From Geoalkalibacter subterraneus (GTDB lineage: Bacteria > Desulfobacterota > Desulfuromonadia > Desulfuromonadales > Geoalkalibacteraceae): 64,000 nucleotides of DNA. The notes below the pieces were generated by a model that was given only the letters and a program-made list of their open reading frames with translations, made no database searches and had not been told where the DNA came from. The stretch is from NCBI RefSeq assembly GCF_000827125.1, contig NZ_CP010312.1, positions 178,123 to 242,122 on the forward strand, written 5' to 3'. Position numbers and translations under genes: made by a program. Positions 8,308 to 16,253 of this stretch are shown one piece after another; the stretch's first letter is position 1, and every line of letters begins with the position of its first letter.

Positions 8308-8378
8308 GCACAACAAGGCGCTGCACCGGCGGCAATTCCGCTGCGCTCCATTGCCGCCGGTGAGCTTGGTCGTTGGGC
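8308..8378 (+). other. Integron attC recombination site
   Basis: Begins GCACAAC and ends GTTGGGC, the expected inverse-core and core sites. Between them ACCGGCGGCAAT (8325-8336) pairs perfectly with ATTGCCGCCGGT (8350-8361), flanked by CAAGGCGCTGC and GAGCTTGG arms, as in many chromosomal-integron attC sites. It starts directly after the methyltransferase stop, the normal place in a cassette. No integrase gene is in the window. Confidence 0.8.
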
Positions 8379-9027
8379 GGCCTACTCTTAGATGACAGTC
8401 AAATCAACCATGATCGTTCCCCTTTTTAGTTGTTCTGGGGTCATTAAGTGACCGGGCTATGTCACCTTCAAACAGGTTTCATCACCACTACACCCGGCGA
8501 TAGTGGTGCATAGGGCAGATTGCTTGCCCTTTCGTAGGGGCTGGATACCGGCGGCAATCCAGGATTGACAAAAATCCTGCTATCCGGCAGTGCCTGTCCG
8601 TGTGTGCCATCGGACAGCGCCGTGCGATACGGCCGGGTGGCGAATCCGGCGCGACTCAGGGGGAGGGCAGCCTACTGCATAAGAATGCGCCCGCGTTTCA
8701 GCGGATCGGCTTCGGCATCGTGCCGCTACTTCCCATGCCCATGGGGTTCACTGGACCGACACCCTGAGCTTTTCTAGTTGCCCAGTTTTCACTGAGCAAC
8801 CTTATGCTGGTTGCTTTTAAGAGGCCAGCTACCTCTTATGTTCCTTAAAAGCGCAAGGCTTTCAAGGAACCGCTCTGATCAGGGCGCAATGCCTGAACAG
8901 AATTGATCCCTCGATGCAATACCGAGAAGATCTAACCTCTACGAACGCAATGTCATAAAGGTGAATATGGTGCAACTATAACAGAAAAATTTATTGCCAG
9001 CCCCCTAAATAAGGTCAAATTGCTGCC
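8379..9027. other. Gene-poor, structured junk region after the attC site
   Basis: No convincing gene. A 70-codon open frame at 8565-8777 has no ribosome-binding site and a biased composition. Structure is visible: GCTTTTAAG pairs with CTTAAAAGC around 8813-8852, with an inner AAGAGG/CCTCTT stem, and a smaller GTTGC/GCAAC hairpin lies just before. This may be the remains of an element end or a structured RNA; I could not match it to the IscB or TnpB elements in this window. Confidence 0.4.
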
Positions 9028-9141
9028 TTATTTATGGATTTTTTCGAAAACTTTCCCCATTTCTTCCGCTTTGGACCCGAAAACATCGATAACATGCTTG
9101 CCGGCCAGATGCCAGAATTCGGTGCGATTCGTTACTTCCAT
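9028..9141 (-). pseudogene. Short 3' gene fragment (unknown)
   Basis: A 37-codon frame on the minus strand reads MEVTNRTEFWHLAGKHVIDV... and ends in ...KVFEKIHK. It looks like the C-terminus of a real protein (ordered helix pattern, sensible composition), and it abuts an EAL-domain fragment on the other strand, which points to a deletion junction near 9142. Family not recognised. Confidence 0.3.
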
Positions 9142-9142
9142 T

Positions 9143-9295
9143 GCTCGCAGCCTGGGCATGGTCTCGGTGGCAGAAGGCGTAGAGACCCCGGAGCAGATTG
9201 CCTTCTTGCGGCAGTGCCAGTGTGACCATTTCCAAGGTTGTTACTTTGGCCGCCCACTTGCCTCCCTGCAGTTTACCACCGACAACCTTTCCTGA
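9143..9295 (+). pseudogene. 3' remnant of an EAL-domain phosphodiesterase gene
   Basis: About 50 codons: ARSLGMVSVAEGVETPEQIA followed by CDHFQGCYFGRPL and a stop. This is the conserved last third of an EAL domain (AEGVET and QG-Y-F-P segments). The rest of the gene is absent and there is no start, so it is a remnant. A small CTGACC/GGTCAG hairpin at 9292-9308 lies at its end, shared with the convergent SprT-like gene. Confidence 0.75.
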
Positions 9296-9304
9296 CCCGA
9301 AAGG

Positions 9305-10174
9305 TCAGCAGGCCGGCGCAAACTGAGCGTTGCACTCGACACACAGTATCTTTATCTCAGGCTTCCCCCAAACGTTGGTGCTACACTTGGGACAGCTATA
9401 TTTGACCCGGTTTGATCCGTTGGTCTTTTTCTTGCCCGAGCTTTCATCGACGTCGACCACAACGCCAATCTTTCGCAGCTCCTCGAATTTCTCTTCGATA
9501 TCGCGCCCCGGGTCCGTCTCAACCATCTTGCGTACTTCATCGACCGCATCACGGTCTTGCTCATCCTCAATATCAATCCCTCTGTCCTCTGCCTGCGCAC
9601 GGGATCGAGACTGATGCTCCATACTCTCTATTCTGGCCTTGTTGCGCAAATCCTCCAGATACCAATCCGGAGGGAAGCGATCCATCCATGAGAGCTTGAA
9701 CTTCTCCGTCAGAAGAAGACTGCATGCTTTCTCGAACTGCCCCCCTTCGAGAATATAGTGATGCACATGCTGCCCCGTGCGAGACCCTCCAGGCTCTCCG
9801 GTGGAAGAGGGCATAAGTCCCACCTCCTCCATAGCATCGGCCCATTCCTGGTTGTGGTAACCCCCGCGGCTTTTTCTCTCTCCAAAATGGTGCATCTTTT
9901 GATGGACCATCTCGTGAACCATTGTTGCAAGAATATGCTCAAGAGGTGAGATAGAAAAAAACGAGGAATTCATTGCGATCTCATCGACCATCTCCCCGAT
10001 GTGATTGACGAATCGCTCTGGAGAATAATAGCCCAAGGTCCTTTTCCTTCGGGTCAAGGTGATGATGCAGGGGGGAAGCTCTCCCGAAAAAAGCTCCTTG
10101 TTGAAAAAATCGTAGGCGCGCTGCAGCTCCTCGTAAAACTCGAATGTGGGTTTTACCCCGTAGAACTCGGACAC
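9305..10174 (-). CDS. SprT-like zinc metalloprotease with C-terminal zinc ribbon
   Basis: 289 aa. HEMVH near residues 86-90 is the HExxH zinc-protease motif, with a YYSPERF-type segment before it as in SprT/Spartan proteins. An acidic, helical linker (about 180-250) leads to a zinc ribbon CPKCSTNVWGK...CVECNAQF. Spartan-like enzymes degrade proteins crosslinked to DNA; that role here is inferred. GTG start with AAGGAG 8 bp upstream. Divergent from rdgC across about 200 bp, so the two may share a control region and a DNA-maintenance role. Confidence 0.8.
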   Translation of the reverse strand: MSEFYGVKPTFEFYEELQRAYDFFNKELFSGELPPCIITLTRRKRTLGYYSPERFVNHIGEMVDEIAMNSSFFSISPLEHILATMVHEMVHQKMHHFGERKSRGGYHNQEWADAMEEVGLMPSSTGEPGGSRTGQHVHHYILEGGQFEKACSLLLTEKFKLSWMDRFPPDWYLEDLRNKARIESMEHQSRSRAQAEDRGIDIEDEQDRDAVDEVRKMVETDPGRDIEEKFEELRKIGVVVDVDESSGKKKTNGSNRVKYSCPKCSTNVWGKPEIKILCVECNAQFAPAC

Positions 10175-10371
10175 GTTGCTGTCTCCTTTTTTGTGGTGTG
10201 CAAAACAAACACTTCGTCCCCGCTGAATCCAGCGCAGGGTTTCAGGAAGACCTTAGCGGCATTTACGGTCAAAAAAGGGTCCGAAAAAGGCGAAAAAAAA
10301 GGTTTATTCAGAGGAAAGTTTGCGTTTTTTCTAAGATAGAATGCGGGCAAATCTTACAATAGGAGAAAAAA

Positions 10372-11562
10372 ATGGGCCTTTTATCCAACACGACCAACCT
10401 CAAGCAATACCGCATTATTGACGGGCAGCTTTCCCGGGAGAGCCTCGGCTTTGTCCAGGAAAAACTCCAAAGAAATGCTTTTATCCCCATTGAGCAGACA
10501 CAAGAAGAGATCTCTTGTGGCTGGACGATTCTGGGCAGCCTTGACAAAAACGACTTTGGAAACATCAATGACTGGCAGCGCGGCAACTATCTCTGTTTTA
10601 CCCTGCGTATCGACCAGCGCAAGGTGCCGGCCTCAACCCTTAAGCGCCATTGCGAAAAAGAATACGAGAAATTTCTGCAGAACAACCAGGGTTTCAAACG
10701 AGTGCCGAAGACGGAGAAAGAAGCCATCCGCGAAAGGGTGCGCCTGAATCTTCTAAGCAAGACGCTGCCGGCTACCAAGGGTATTGATGTTGTCATCAAT
10801 CTCGATCGGCAGGATCTTTTTGTCACTTCCCTGACTGACAAGGACTGTGACCTTGTGGAGAAGGCTTTTCAGGAAACCTTCGGGGGCATTTGCCGTTTGC
10901 GCGTAACCCCTCCGCTTGAAATGGCGATGGAGATTGCACCGGAGAATCTGCAGCACAACCTTAAAGTGCTCAACCGCGCAAGCACCGATGCGATTGTGGA
11001 GCAGATCAAGGAAAACGTCTGGCTGGGACAGGGTTTTTTGCTGTGGCTTTTGCACCGAACGATTGAAAGTGATTCGCGCTACCGACTCAATACGCCCGGC
11101 CCTCTGCTGCGAGATGGGGAATATGTCGCCTATCTCAACAATCGGTTGACGCTGACGGGCAGTGCCGAAGGCGGGACGCAGAAGGTTGCCCTCTCCGGTC
11201 CGCAATCAGGGTTTCAGGAGGCTCGTATTGCGCTGCACGGCGGCAAAGTTCTCTCTTCTGCCACCGTGTATCTGGAAGAGCAGGAAAACCTCTGGAAATA
11301 TACGCTCAAATCAGACTCCTTCCATGTGGCAAGCCTTAAATGCCCGACCGTCAAACTCGAAAAGGATGTCGATGACGCCGAAGCTGAAGAGCATGCTCTT
11401 TTCTATGAGCGCATGCACTTAATCGAGTCGTTTCTGCAACTGCACAAGAGCTTGTTCCGGGAGTTTTTAATCCAGCGCCTCGATGAGAACAAGTGGACTG
11501 ATCTCGAGATGAAACTTGAAAATTTCCTTGAGAATGGCCCTCTGCTTGAGGACGCGATCTAA
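10372..11562 (+). CDS. rdgC: Recombination-associated protein RdgC
   Basis: The start MGLLSNTTNLKQYRI and the GWTILG segment are typical of RdgC, a ring-forming double-stranded DNA binding protein that limits RecA action. 396 aa is longer than the Escherichia coli protein (about 300 aa) but usual for longer RdgC forms. Start ATG has GGAG 6-9 bp upstream. A transglycosylase gene starts 3 bp after the stop, so the two are co-transcribed. Plasmid and phage RdgC genes are known; the plasmid copy probably tempers host recombination. Confidence 0.85.
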   Translation: MGLLSNTTNLKQYRIIDGQLSRESLGFVQEKLQRNAFIPIEQTQEEISCGWTILGSLDKNDFGNINDWQRGNYLCFTLRIDQRKVPASTLKRHCEKEYEKFLQNNQGFKRVPKTEKEAIRERVRLNLLSKTLPATKGIDVVINLDRQDLFVTSLTDKDCDLVEKAFQETFGGICRLRVTPPLEMAMEIAPENLQHNLKVLNRASTDAIVEQIKENVWLGQGFLLWLLHRTIESDSRYRLNTPGPLLRDGEYVAYLNNRLTLTGSAEGGTQKVALSGPQSGFQEARIALHGGKVLSSATVYLEEQENLWKYTLKSDSFHVASLKCPTVKLEKDVDDAEAEEHALFYERMHLIESFLQLHKSLFREFLIQRLDENKWTDLEMKLENFLENGPLLEDAI

Positions 11563-11565
11563 GAT

Positions 11566-12135
11566 ATGCGGTTTTGGGCCTTTTTGATTCTGCTGCTTGC
11601 GCAGCTATGGCTTGGCAGCCTTGCCTGTGCGCAGCAGCATGAAAAAGATCCGCTCGGGCTTAAAAACTCCGTATGGGGTCAAGCCGCCCAATCTCGGCGG
11701 CTTGACCCCTATCTTCTCTACGCGATCTCTTTGGTGGAAAGTGGCAGGGTGGGGGAGGACGGCCTGGTGCGCCCGGCGCCTTATGCCGTTTACGGGGCGG
11801 GTCCGGCCATAAATCATCCAGACCATGAATCTGCCGCCCGCGACCTGCAGGAAAGGATGAAAAGGAGTAAAAATGTCAACCTGGGGGCGATGCAGATAAA
11901 CCTCTACTGGCACGGCTCCCGGGTTGATACACCAGAAGACCTTCTCGATTTTAAAACCAACGTCGACATCGGCGCTCAAATTCTTGCAGAAGCTTACAGG
12001 TCTCACTCCGACAAGGATATCGCAGTGGGCCGCTACTACTCCTGGCGCACCCATCTTGCGCGTCCTTACGGTAAAAAAATTCGGGCCGTCGCCCAGAATT
12101 TAAAAGACCTTACCTTGTCGGTAGAAAACCACTGA
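11566..12135 (+). CDS. Exported lytic transglycosylase-like protein
   Basis: 189 aa with a clear signal peptide (MRFWAFLILLLAQLWLGSL, cleavage near ACAQQ). Mature part shows the SLT fold: DPYLLYAISLVESG with the catalytic glutamate, then NLGAMQINLYWHG and the ILAEAYRSH...GRYYSW helix. It would cut peptidoglycan in the periplasm. Such enzymes on plasmids often belong to conjugation systems (VirB1-like), but no type IV secretion genes are in the window. Directly downstream of rdgC. Confidence 0.85.
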   Translation: MRFWAFLILLLAQLWLGSLACAQQHEKDPLGLKNSVWGQAAQSRRLDPYLLYAISLVESGRVGEDGLVRPAPYAVYGAGPAINHPDHESAARDLQERMKRSKNVNLGAMQINLYWHGSRVDTPEDLLDFKTNVDIGAQILAEAYRSHSDKDIAVGRYYSWRTHLARPYGKKIRAVAQNLKDLTLSVENH

Positions 12136-12172
12136 AGCTTGGCAGGGGAAAGACAGCCCCGGAACTCAGTGG
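12128..12172. terminator. Possible shared hairpin between convergent genes
   Basis: ACCACTGA (12128-12135) and TCAGTGGT (12165-12172) form a perfect 8-bp inverted repeat that contains the stop codons of both convergent genes; an inner GGGG/CCCC pair adds stability. There is no clear T-run, so termination is only possible. Confidence 0.35.
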
Positions 12173-12597
12173 TCCCAGGGTTTGAGACAGGGTAGCCGAT
12201 CGACTTTTCTGTACCGGCACGGAAAATCCGCCTGCTTGCCTTGCTGCGTCCAGATGGTGAATCGAAATTCCTTGTCGCAATCGGACTCCGGCAAAATGCG
12301 GTCTGCCTGCTTCGCCTCGATGTGAATACTGAAAGGCGAATCCGAGTGATCCTCAAAAAGAATTTCGTAGCTAAGCTTTCCCCGGAGCTGACCCAGGGTC
12401 AAGATGACCATATCGACCTTTTCGATCATATCCTTGACCATGTGCTGCAAAGCAGGCGGCACCAAAAAACGCCCGGCCCCCGCGTTAAATGAAAGATAGA
12501 AAAATCCCTCACGGGCCATTTCAAGCTCCCAGAAATTCGTCTCGACAACTTCCGGGCCGCGATTTACGATTTTGAGTAAAGAGATATCCTCTTTCAA
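12166..12597 (-). CDS. Hypothetical protein, last gene of a small minus operon
   Basis: About 143 aa; no family recognised. I chose TTG at 12597 because AGGAGG sits 6 bp upstream inside the end of the preceding gene; ATG 12612 is in frame but lies before that AGGAGG and has no site of its own. The product is soluble-looking, with an N-terminal EVVETNFWELEMAREGFFYLS beta-rich part (mixed strands) and a C-terminal basic segment with two Cys. It shares the minus operon with the 75-aa gene and the truncated HD gene upstream. Confidence 0.65.
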   Translation of the reverse strand: MKEDISLLKIVNRGPEVVETNFWELEMAREGFFYLSFNAGAGRFLVPPALQHMVKDMIEKVDMVILTLGQLRGKLSYEILFEDHSDSPFSIHIEAKQADRILPESDCDKEFRFTIWTQQGKQADFPCRYRKVDRLPCLKPWDH

Positions 12598-12598
12598 A

Positions 12599-12826
12599 TC
12601 AAACCTCCTCATGGCAGATCATTTTGAACTCAAAAGCCTCTTCCCGATATTTCCGGACGGACTGTTCCTTGAGACATCCAAACTCGCTAACCACAAATTC
12701 TCCCGCGCTGTTTTGCTCAACCCGCACAACGGTTGGACAAAAATCGTCTTCACCCTGACGGCACCAATAGTACCCATCCTCTTTGACCTGGGTCGGACAG
12801 ATCCATGCGGGGCTAGAGTTAGCCAT
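12599..12826 (-). CDS. Small hypothetical protein, cysteine-containing
   Basis: 75 aa, beginning MANSSPAWICPTQVKEDGYYWC. AAGGAG precedes the ATG by about 9 bp. Four cysteines are present, spaced too widely for a classic ribbon. The stop overlaps the ribosome-binding site of the next gene. Upstream lies the HD-domain fragment, separated by about 15 bp, so all three were one transcript. Function unknown. Confidence 0.65.
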   Translation of the reverse strand: MANSSPAWICPTQVKEDGYYWCRQGEDDFCPTVVRVEQNSAGEFVVSEFGCLKEQSVRKYREEAFEFKMICHEEV

Positions 12827-12843
12827 GATCCATTCTCCTTTTT

Positions 12844-13195
12844 TCAGTTATCCAAAAACTTGCGCGCCACAGTCAAAAGCTTGGGATCGCCTTGCTGCAG
12901 GACTTCAAGCAAAAGCGATTTTTCCTTCAGGTACACTTTGGCAAAGCCGGGGTCGCGCTCCACAATGGATCGGCTGTTATCGATCAGATCCGCCAGCTTG
13001 ATCGTTTGGGCCTGCGGACTTGCTTTTGCCGTATGTGCCCGGTCTATGGCTTTTCGTGTGGCGCGGTTGCCATCGCCAGGCCGGCTGACATCGGTAAGCA
13101 TCTCGACAAGGGAGGCGACCTCGAAGCCAAAAACCCGCTCTACCTCATCGAGCGTTGCCGGGGTGTCCTCCACAACATCATCAGATTCTCCGGCG
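12844..13195 (-). pseudogene. HD-domain (SpoT/MESH1-like) hydrolase, 5' part removed by IscB element
   Basis: The surviving C-terminal part reads DVVEDTPATLDEVERVFG, LVEMLTDVS and IKLADLIDNS, the later motifs of the (p)ppGpp-hydrolase type HD domain. The frame runs into the right end of the IscB element near 13190-13200, exactly where the catalytic HD pair should be: ESDD replaces the expected LHD. The 5' half is not on the other side of the element either, so it was deleted. Not expected to be functional. Confidence 0.7.
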
Positions 13196-13241
13196 TGGAT
13201 ACCCCTGTCTTCAAACCTGGGGAGGAAACGCCGCTCCGCCG

Positions 13242-14543
13242 TCAGGCGGAAGGCTTGTTCGTGTAGCCGTACCCGTCGGCCCGGTGCAGACGGCGGCAAT
13301 ATTTGTGCGAAATACCCTGAATCGTTCCGGCGGCGGTGGTGACATTGAAACTGCCGGTGGAACGCACCGCGACTCGGCCAAGATGCGTGCCGGTCTTCTT
13401 CCCGGCGGGAACGACGGCTTTCACCAGATCCCCGGTGCGAAAGCCTTTCACGAAGCGAGCGCCTTTCGGCCCGGTACGGGGAAACCCGTATTTGTCCATC
13501 CGGCACATCTGGCGGCTACCCCGTCCCGATGCGACCACGGAGAAAGGTTGCAGCTTCGGATCGAGCTTCACCGCCGCTCCCGTTTCGCCCACGCAGGCCG
13601 CGTCGATCCAATGGGCTTTTGGATAATGCTGGCCGGTGCGGTTGAACTTGGTCCGGCCACCGGACCAGAACGATACCGGCAGGCCCAGGGATTTCAGCGC
13701 ACCGCCGAGAGCATACCGGGCGGCGTTGACAACGGCGGCATCGTGCAGAGGCCGTTTCAGCCCGGCGAGGATTTTCTTCAGAAGCTCCGGCTTGGTTGCC
13801 AAAAATTCCCGGATCGGGCCGTTGCCTTTCTTTTCGTTACAGTCCCGGCACGCCAGCGTCAGATTGCTCTCCCGATTGGAGCCGCCCTTGGAGCGAGGCA
13901 CCACATGTTCGATTTCGAGCGGGACATTTTCGGCTCCGCAGTACGCGCAGCGCCGACCCCATTTCTCCAGCAGATACTCCCGCAGTTCGTACCCGGCGAG
14001 CGTTCCTTGTTGGTATTCGACGCCGGAAATATCCGGGTTCTCCATTTGCTGCATGTCGAACCGGGCCGTCTCGACAGCAACCGTCGTGATGGGACACAGA
14101 CGACGGAGCCGCTTCGCCCAGGTCAGGCTGTTGTCGACCCGCGACTGGATGGACGGCGGCAGCCAGCCGTTTCTCCGTGTCCGGTTGTCGAACCGGGGAG
14201 CGCGGTAGCGGGTCTTGCGAGCGCGTCGATTCCGACGAAACATCCGCCGGTCAAGCAGGACTTTCTTGATGGCCGCTCCCCGGTGGTTCAGCTCGGCGGC
14301 GAAGACGGCAACCTTGCCGGTCTTGACTTCCGCGATCAGGGCGATCCCGGTGGTCTTACTCCCCGGATCGAGTTTGAGTTCGACCGGCTGTGTTTCGCCG
14401 CCGGTGCGGTTTTTGAGAATGATCGTGAACGGAAACCGGCGATAGACCGCCGCCTTTCCTTCACGCAACAGCATTCTCGCCCGTGCTGGTAAGCACGGGG
14501 AAAGGGGTTGTTTCTGGTTATCGAGAACGAAGATGCGGTTCAC
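13242..14543 (-). CDS. iscB: IscB, RNA-guided HNH/RuvC nuclease
   Basis: 433 aa. PLMP-type N-terminus (about 1-45), RuvC-I LKLDPGSKTTGIAL with Asp near 59, arginine-rich bridge helix (about 98-130), RuvC-II AVETA near 158, HNH inserted at about 195-240 (CAYCG...IEHVVPRSKGG...CRDCNEKKGN) and RuvC-III HWIDAACVG. All catalytic residues look intact. Known IscB proteins use an omega RNA encoded directly upstream to nick or cut DNA next to a target motif. GTG start with AAAGGGA upstream. High GC compared with the plasmid backbone marks it as an arrival. Confidence 0.93.
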   Translation of the reverse strand: MNRIFVLDNQKQPLSPCLPARARMLLREGKAAVYRRFPFTIILKNRTGGETQPVELKLDPGSKTTGIALIAEVKTGKVAVFAAELNHRGAAIKKVLLDRRMFRRNRRARKTRYRAPRFDNRTRRNGWLPPSIQSRVDNSLTWAKRLRRLCPITTVAVETARFDMQQMENPDISGVEYQQGTLAGYELREYLLEKWGRRCAYCGAENVPLEIEHVVPRSKGGSNRESNLTLACRDCNEKKGNGPIREFLATKPELLKKILAGLKRPLHDAAVVNAARYALGGALKSLGLPVSFWSGGRTKFNRTGQHYPKAHWIDAACVGETGAAVKLDPKLQPFSVVASGRGSRQMCRMDKYGFPRTGPKGARFVKGFRTGDLVKAVVPAGKKTGTHLGRVAVRSTGSFNVTTAAGTIQGISHKYCRRLHRADGYGYTNKPSA

Positions 14544-14544
14544 G

Positions 14545-14832
14545 GTGTTCCCTTTTTAAGGTGCCGGGCTACCCCGGCGGTTCTCGCCTTTCGGCGGTCA
14601 TGTCTCCCTCGGCAATGTTGCGAAGAGGTTTGATGTGACCGGCACCGACGCTGAAACCCCGGAACGTCTTTTAACCGGCCACCGCAGAGCTTGGAACTGG
14701 GAGGGCATTCCAAGGTGCCTATGTATTCGCTTCCAACGTAGCCCCGTCGACGATTTCTCGTCGGTGGCTGTGCCTGGTCAACCTGGGCTTGATGTTCTCA
14801 AGCCCCGGATTTATCCGTGGGGTGATTGACTT
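14545..14832 (-). ncRNA. Omega RNA of the IscB element
   Basis: The roughly 290 bases between the iscB start and the neighbouring gene have no open frame but strong pairing potential on the minus strand: CCCCACGG...CCGGGG, GGGCTTGA...TCAAGCCC, GACGAG...CTCGTC-like and TTGGAA...TTCCAA stems. The segments GGTTGACCAGG and GGGGCTACGTTGG resemble those I recall from known IscB guide RNAs. Expected layout: guide from flanking sequence at about 14830-14850, scaffold, then iscB. Confidence 0.75.
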
Positions 14833-14837
14833 CTGAG

Positions 14838-15200
14838 TTAGGCTGCATCCTGTTTTGCCGCGACAACCCCTTGCTCGTAGTAAACCGTCTCCATCTTGGT
14901 GGTCCCTACGTGCAAGGTACTGGTTTCCGCAACCTTTGCCGCGGCGAATTTTTCTTCCAGATTGGAGTAGAGCCGAGGATCAAACTCTTCTCGCGAACAT
15001 TCCTGGTAAAAATCGTCATCGAGTCCAACTATGACCATCTGCTGCTCGGCGACAAGATGTTTTTGCCGCCGGGAGTCGGGGAAGAAAAAGCGGTTGATGG
15101 TGCGCGTGTTACCTGAGCGCGTATAAAACTCCTCAACCCTTTCTTCACGATACTTGCTCGTGGTCGTTTTCAACTCACAAAGAGCGCCAAACTCAGACAT
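14838..15200 (-). CDS. Hypothetical protein
   Basis: 120 aa starting MSEFGALCELKTTTSKYREER; no family recognised. ATG 15200 lies just after the end of the upstream gene with AAAGGG about 11 bp before it; an in-frame ATG at 15242 would overlap the upstream gene by 19 bp. The product is charged, with a FFFPDSRRQK segment and a C-terminal half rich in Glu, Ala and Val. The IscB element sits immediately after its stop codon, so the gene escaped disruption. Confidence 0.6.
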   Translation of the reverse strand: MSEFGALCELKTTTSKYREERVEEFYTRSGNTRTINRFFFPDSRRQKHLVAEQQMVIVGLDDDFYQECSREEFDPRLYSNLEEKFAAAKVAETSTLHVGTTKMETVYYEQGVVAAKQDAA

Positions 15201-15223
15201 AGGATAAAACCCTTTCTCTGTTT

Positions 15224-15544
15224 TCAAACGGGACAGATCCATACAACGACATGGCTATCATGCTGACCAAATTGTGGATTTGAGCGTACCGCTTCGACAA
15301 TCTGCTCCCAGATATGTTCAGGCATATCGGAGTCTGACCCCTCGCCATCTGAAGCAGGGTCGACCGCCACGAAAACATCGCTGAACTCACCCGGCTCAGG
15401 CTCTGCGGCGCGATGCCATGATGCCAGACCTTCACCGCTGTTCTCCTCCAGATACTTTGCAAACGCGGGATCTGAAAACCAATGCGGCGCACTGATTCTC
15501 AGCGCAGGACAAGCTTCCACAGAAATTTTTTCATCACACGCCAT
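15224..15544 (-). CDS. Hypothetical acidic protein
   Basis: 106 aa, acidic, beginning MACDEKISVEACPALRISAP; no family recognised. AAAGGAG precedes the ATG by 5 bp. A -10-like TATAGT on the minus strand lies about 30 bp upstream of the start in an A/T-rich spacer, so a small operon of this and the next gene probably begins here. Pattern WFSDPAFAKYLEE suggests a compact helical protein. Confidence 0.65.
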   Translation of the reverse strand: MACDEKISVEACPALRISAPHWFSDPAFAKYLEENSGEGLASWHRAAEPEPGEFSDVFVAVDPASDGEGSDSDMPEHIWEQIVEAVRSNPQFGQHDSHVVVWICPV

Positions 15545-15635
15545 AACGACTCCTTTGCTCTGAAATTTAAACTACTATACCATTGTTTAAATAAAAAAGA
15601 AAGAAAAAAAATAAATAAATAATGACGCAAACACG

Positions 15636-16001
15636 CTAATCGCTAAAAACAATTTCTCGCCCGAATCTCTCTTCGAGATCGAATACTCTCTGGCGAAACT
15701 TACGGATCGACCCTTCGAACACACATCGGGGACCGTCCCATACGCTTACATGCTCTGAACGTCTCACTGCGACCAGAGAATTTCCGCAAAGAACGCGGCG
15801 TTTTTGCTCTTCGCTCTTGACCTTCTCCATCGAAGGCTTAACCACCTCAAGATGGTGCCTCAAGGCCGCGCTGCCCGTATCGAATCCATCATGGGCACCT
15901 GTCGCGTAAAAATAGCGACGATGTGTCCGGCTGTAATAACGCTCGACAATTCCTTCTTTAAGAGCCTGGCTGACGGTCATCGAAAGACGTTTTCTGCTCA
16001 A
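15636..16001 (-). CDS. Hypothetical basic protein
   Basis: 121 aa from a TTG start at 16001 that overlaps the previous stop (TTGA), with GGAGGTG 5 bp upstream. The N-terminal part (SRKRLSMTVSQALKEGIVERYYSRTHRRYFY) is strongly basic and the C-terminus is FEGSIRKFRQRVFDLEERFG. It may bind nucleic acid; no family recognised. It follows the 3' half of the split gene and was co-transcribed with it before the IS insertion. Confidence 0.6.
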   Translation of the reverse strand: MSRKRLSMTVSQALKEGIVERYYSRTHRRYFYATGAHDGFDTGSAALRHHLEVVKPSMEKVKSEEQKRRVLCGNSLVAVRRSEHVSVWDGPRCVFEGSIRKFRQRVFDLEERFGREIVFSD

Positions 16002-16213
16002 AGATTCACCTCCAAATCCCACGGGCCATAATGCCCATACTCTGTCATGCACAGTATCGCCTCGCCGATCCGGTAACGAACAAGCTTTTGAGGCTCATCC
16101 CGGATCTGGCCTGCCGCATAATAAAGCCCCTGCGGCAAACAGGCATCATGCCCGTTGGAAACATCGCGGCACCAGATAATGCCTGCATCTTCAAATTCAA
16201 CCCAGGCATGACC
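15998..16213 (-). pseudogene. 3' half of a gene split by the TnpB element
   Basis: From the IS end at 16213 the frame reads GHAWVEFEDAGIIWCRDVSNG and continues to a normal stop. The matching 5' half (MTREDVKRRGYSVEGNCYEAA...LVHGE) lies on the other side of the element at 17700-17841. Joined, the protein would have NCYEAA, VHGE, GHAWVE and WCRDVSN, a Cys-His-Asp arrangement like papain/transglutaminase-fold peptidases; that reading is inference. The open frame running from 16264 into the IS is an artefact of the insertion. Confidence 0.7.
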
Positions 16214-16253
16214 TTGACATACTCCCACGACTAAAGTTCGTGGGATTCTGGAT

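Larger units (their letters stand above)
13190..14832 (-). mobile_element. IscB-carrying IS200/IS605-family-type element (no TnpA)
   Basis: Contains omega RNA region then iscB in the same direction. The right end has a perfect TCCGCC-GTCA-GGCGGA hairpin at 13235-13250 that overlaps the iscB stop, as subterminal hairpins do in this family. Boundaries are approximate: the left edge is placed just after the stop of the 14838-15200 gene, the right edge in the HD fragment. No tnpA is present, so the element depends on a transposase supplied in trans. Confidence 0.75.

Noticed and set aside
8565..8777. 70-codon plus-strand frame
   Set aside because: No ribosome-binding site, odd composition (Arg, Ser, Cys, Pro) and structured DNA around it; not a convincing gene.
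12572..13342. 256-codon plus-strand frame
   Set aside because: Antisense to two small genes and the HD fragment on the minus strand, which have proper ribosome-binding sites.
13155..14492. 445-codon plus-strand frame through the IscB locus
   Set aside because: Antisense of iscB in GC-rich DNA, where stops are rare; iscB motifs on the minus strand are complete.
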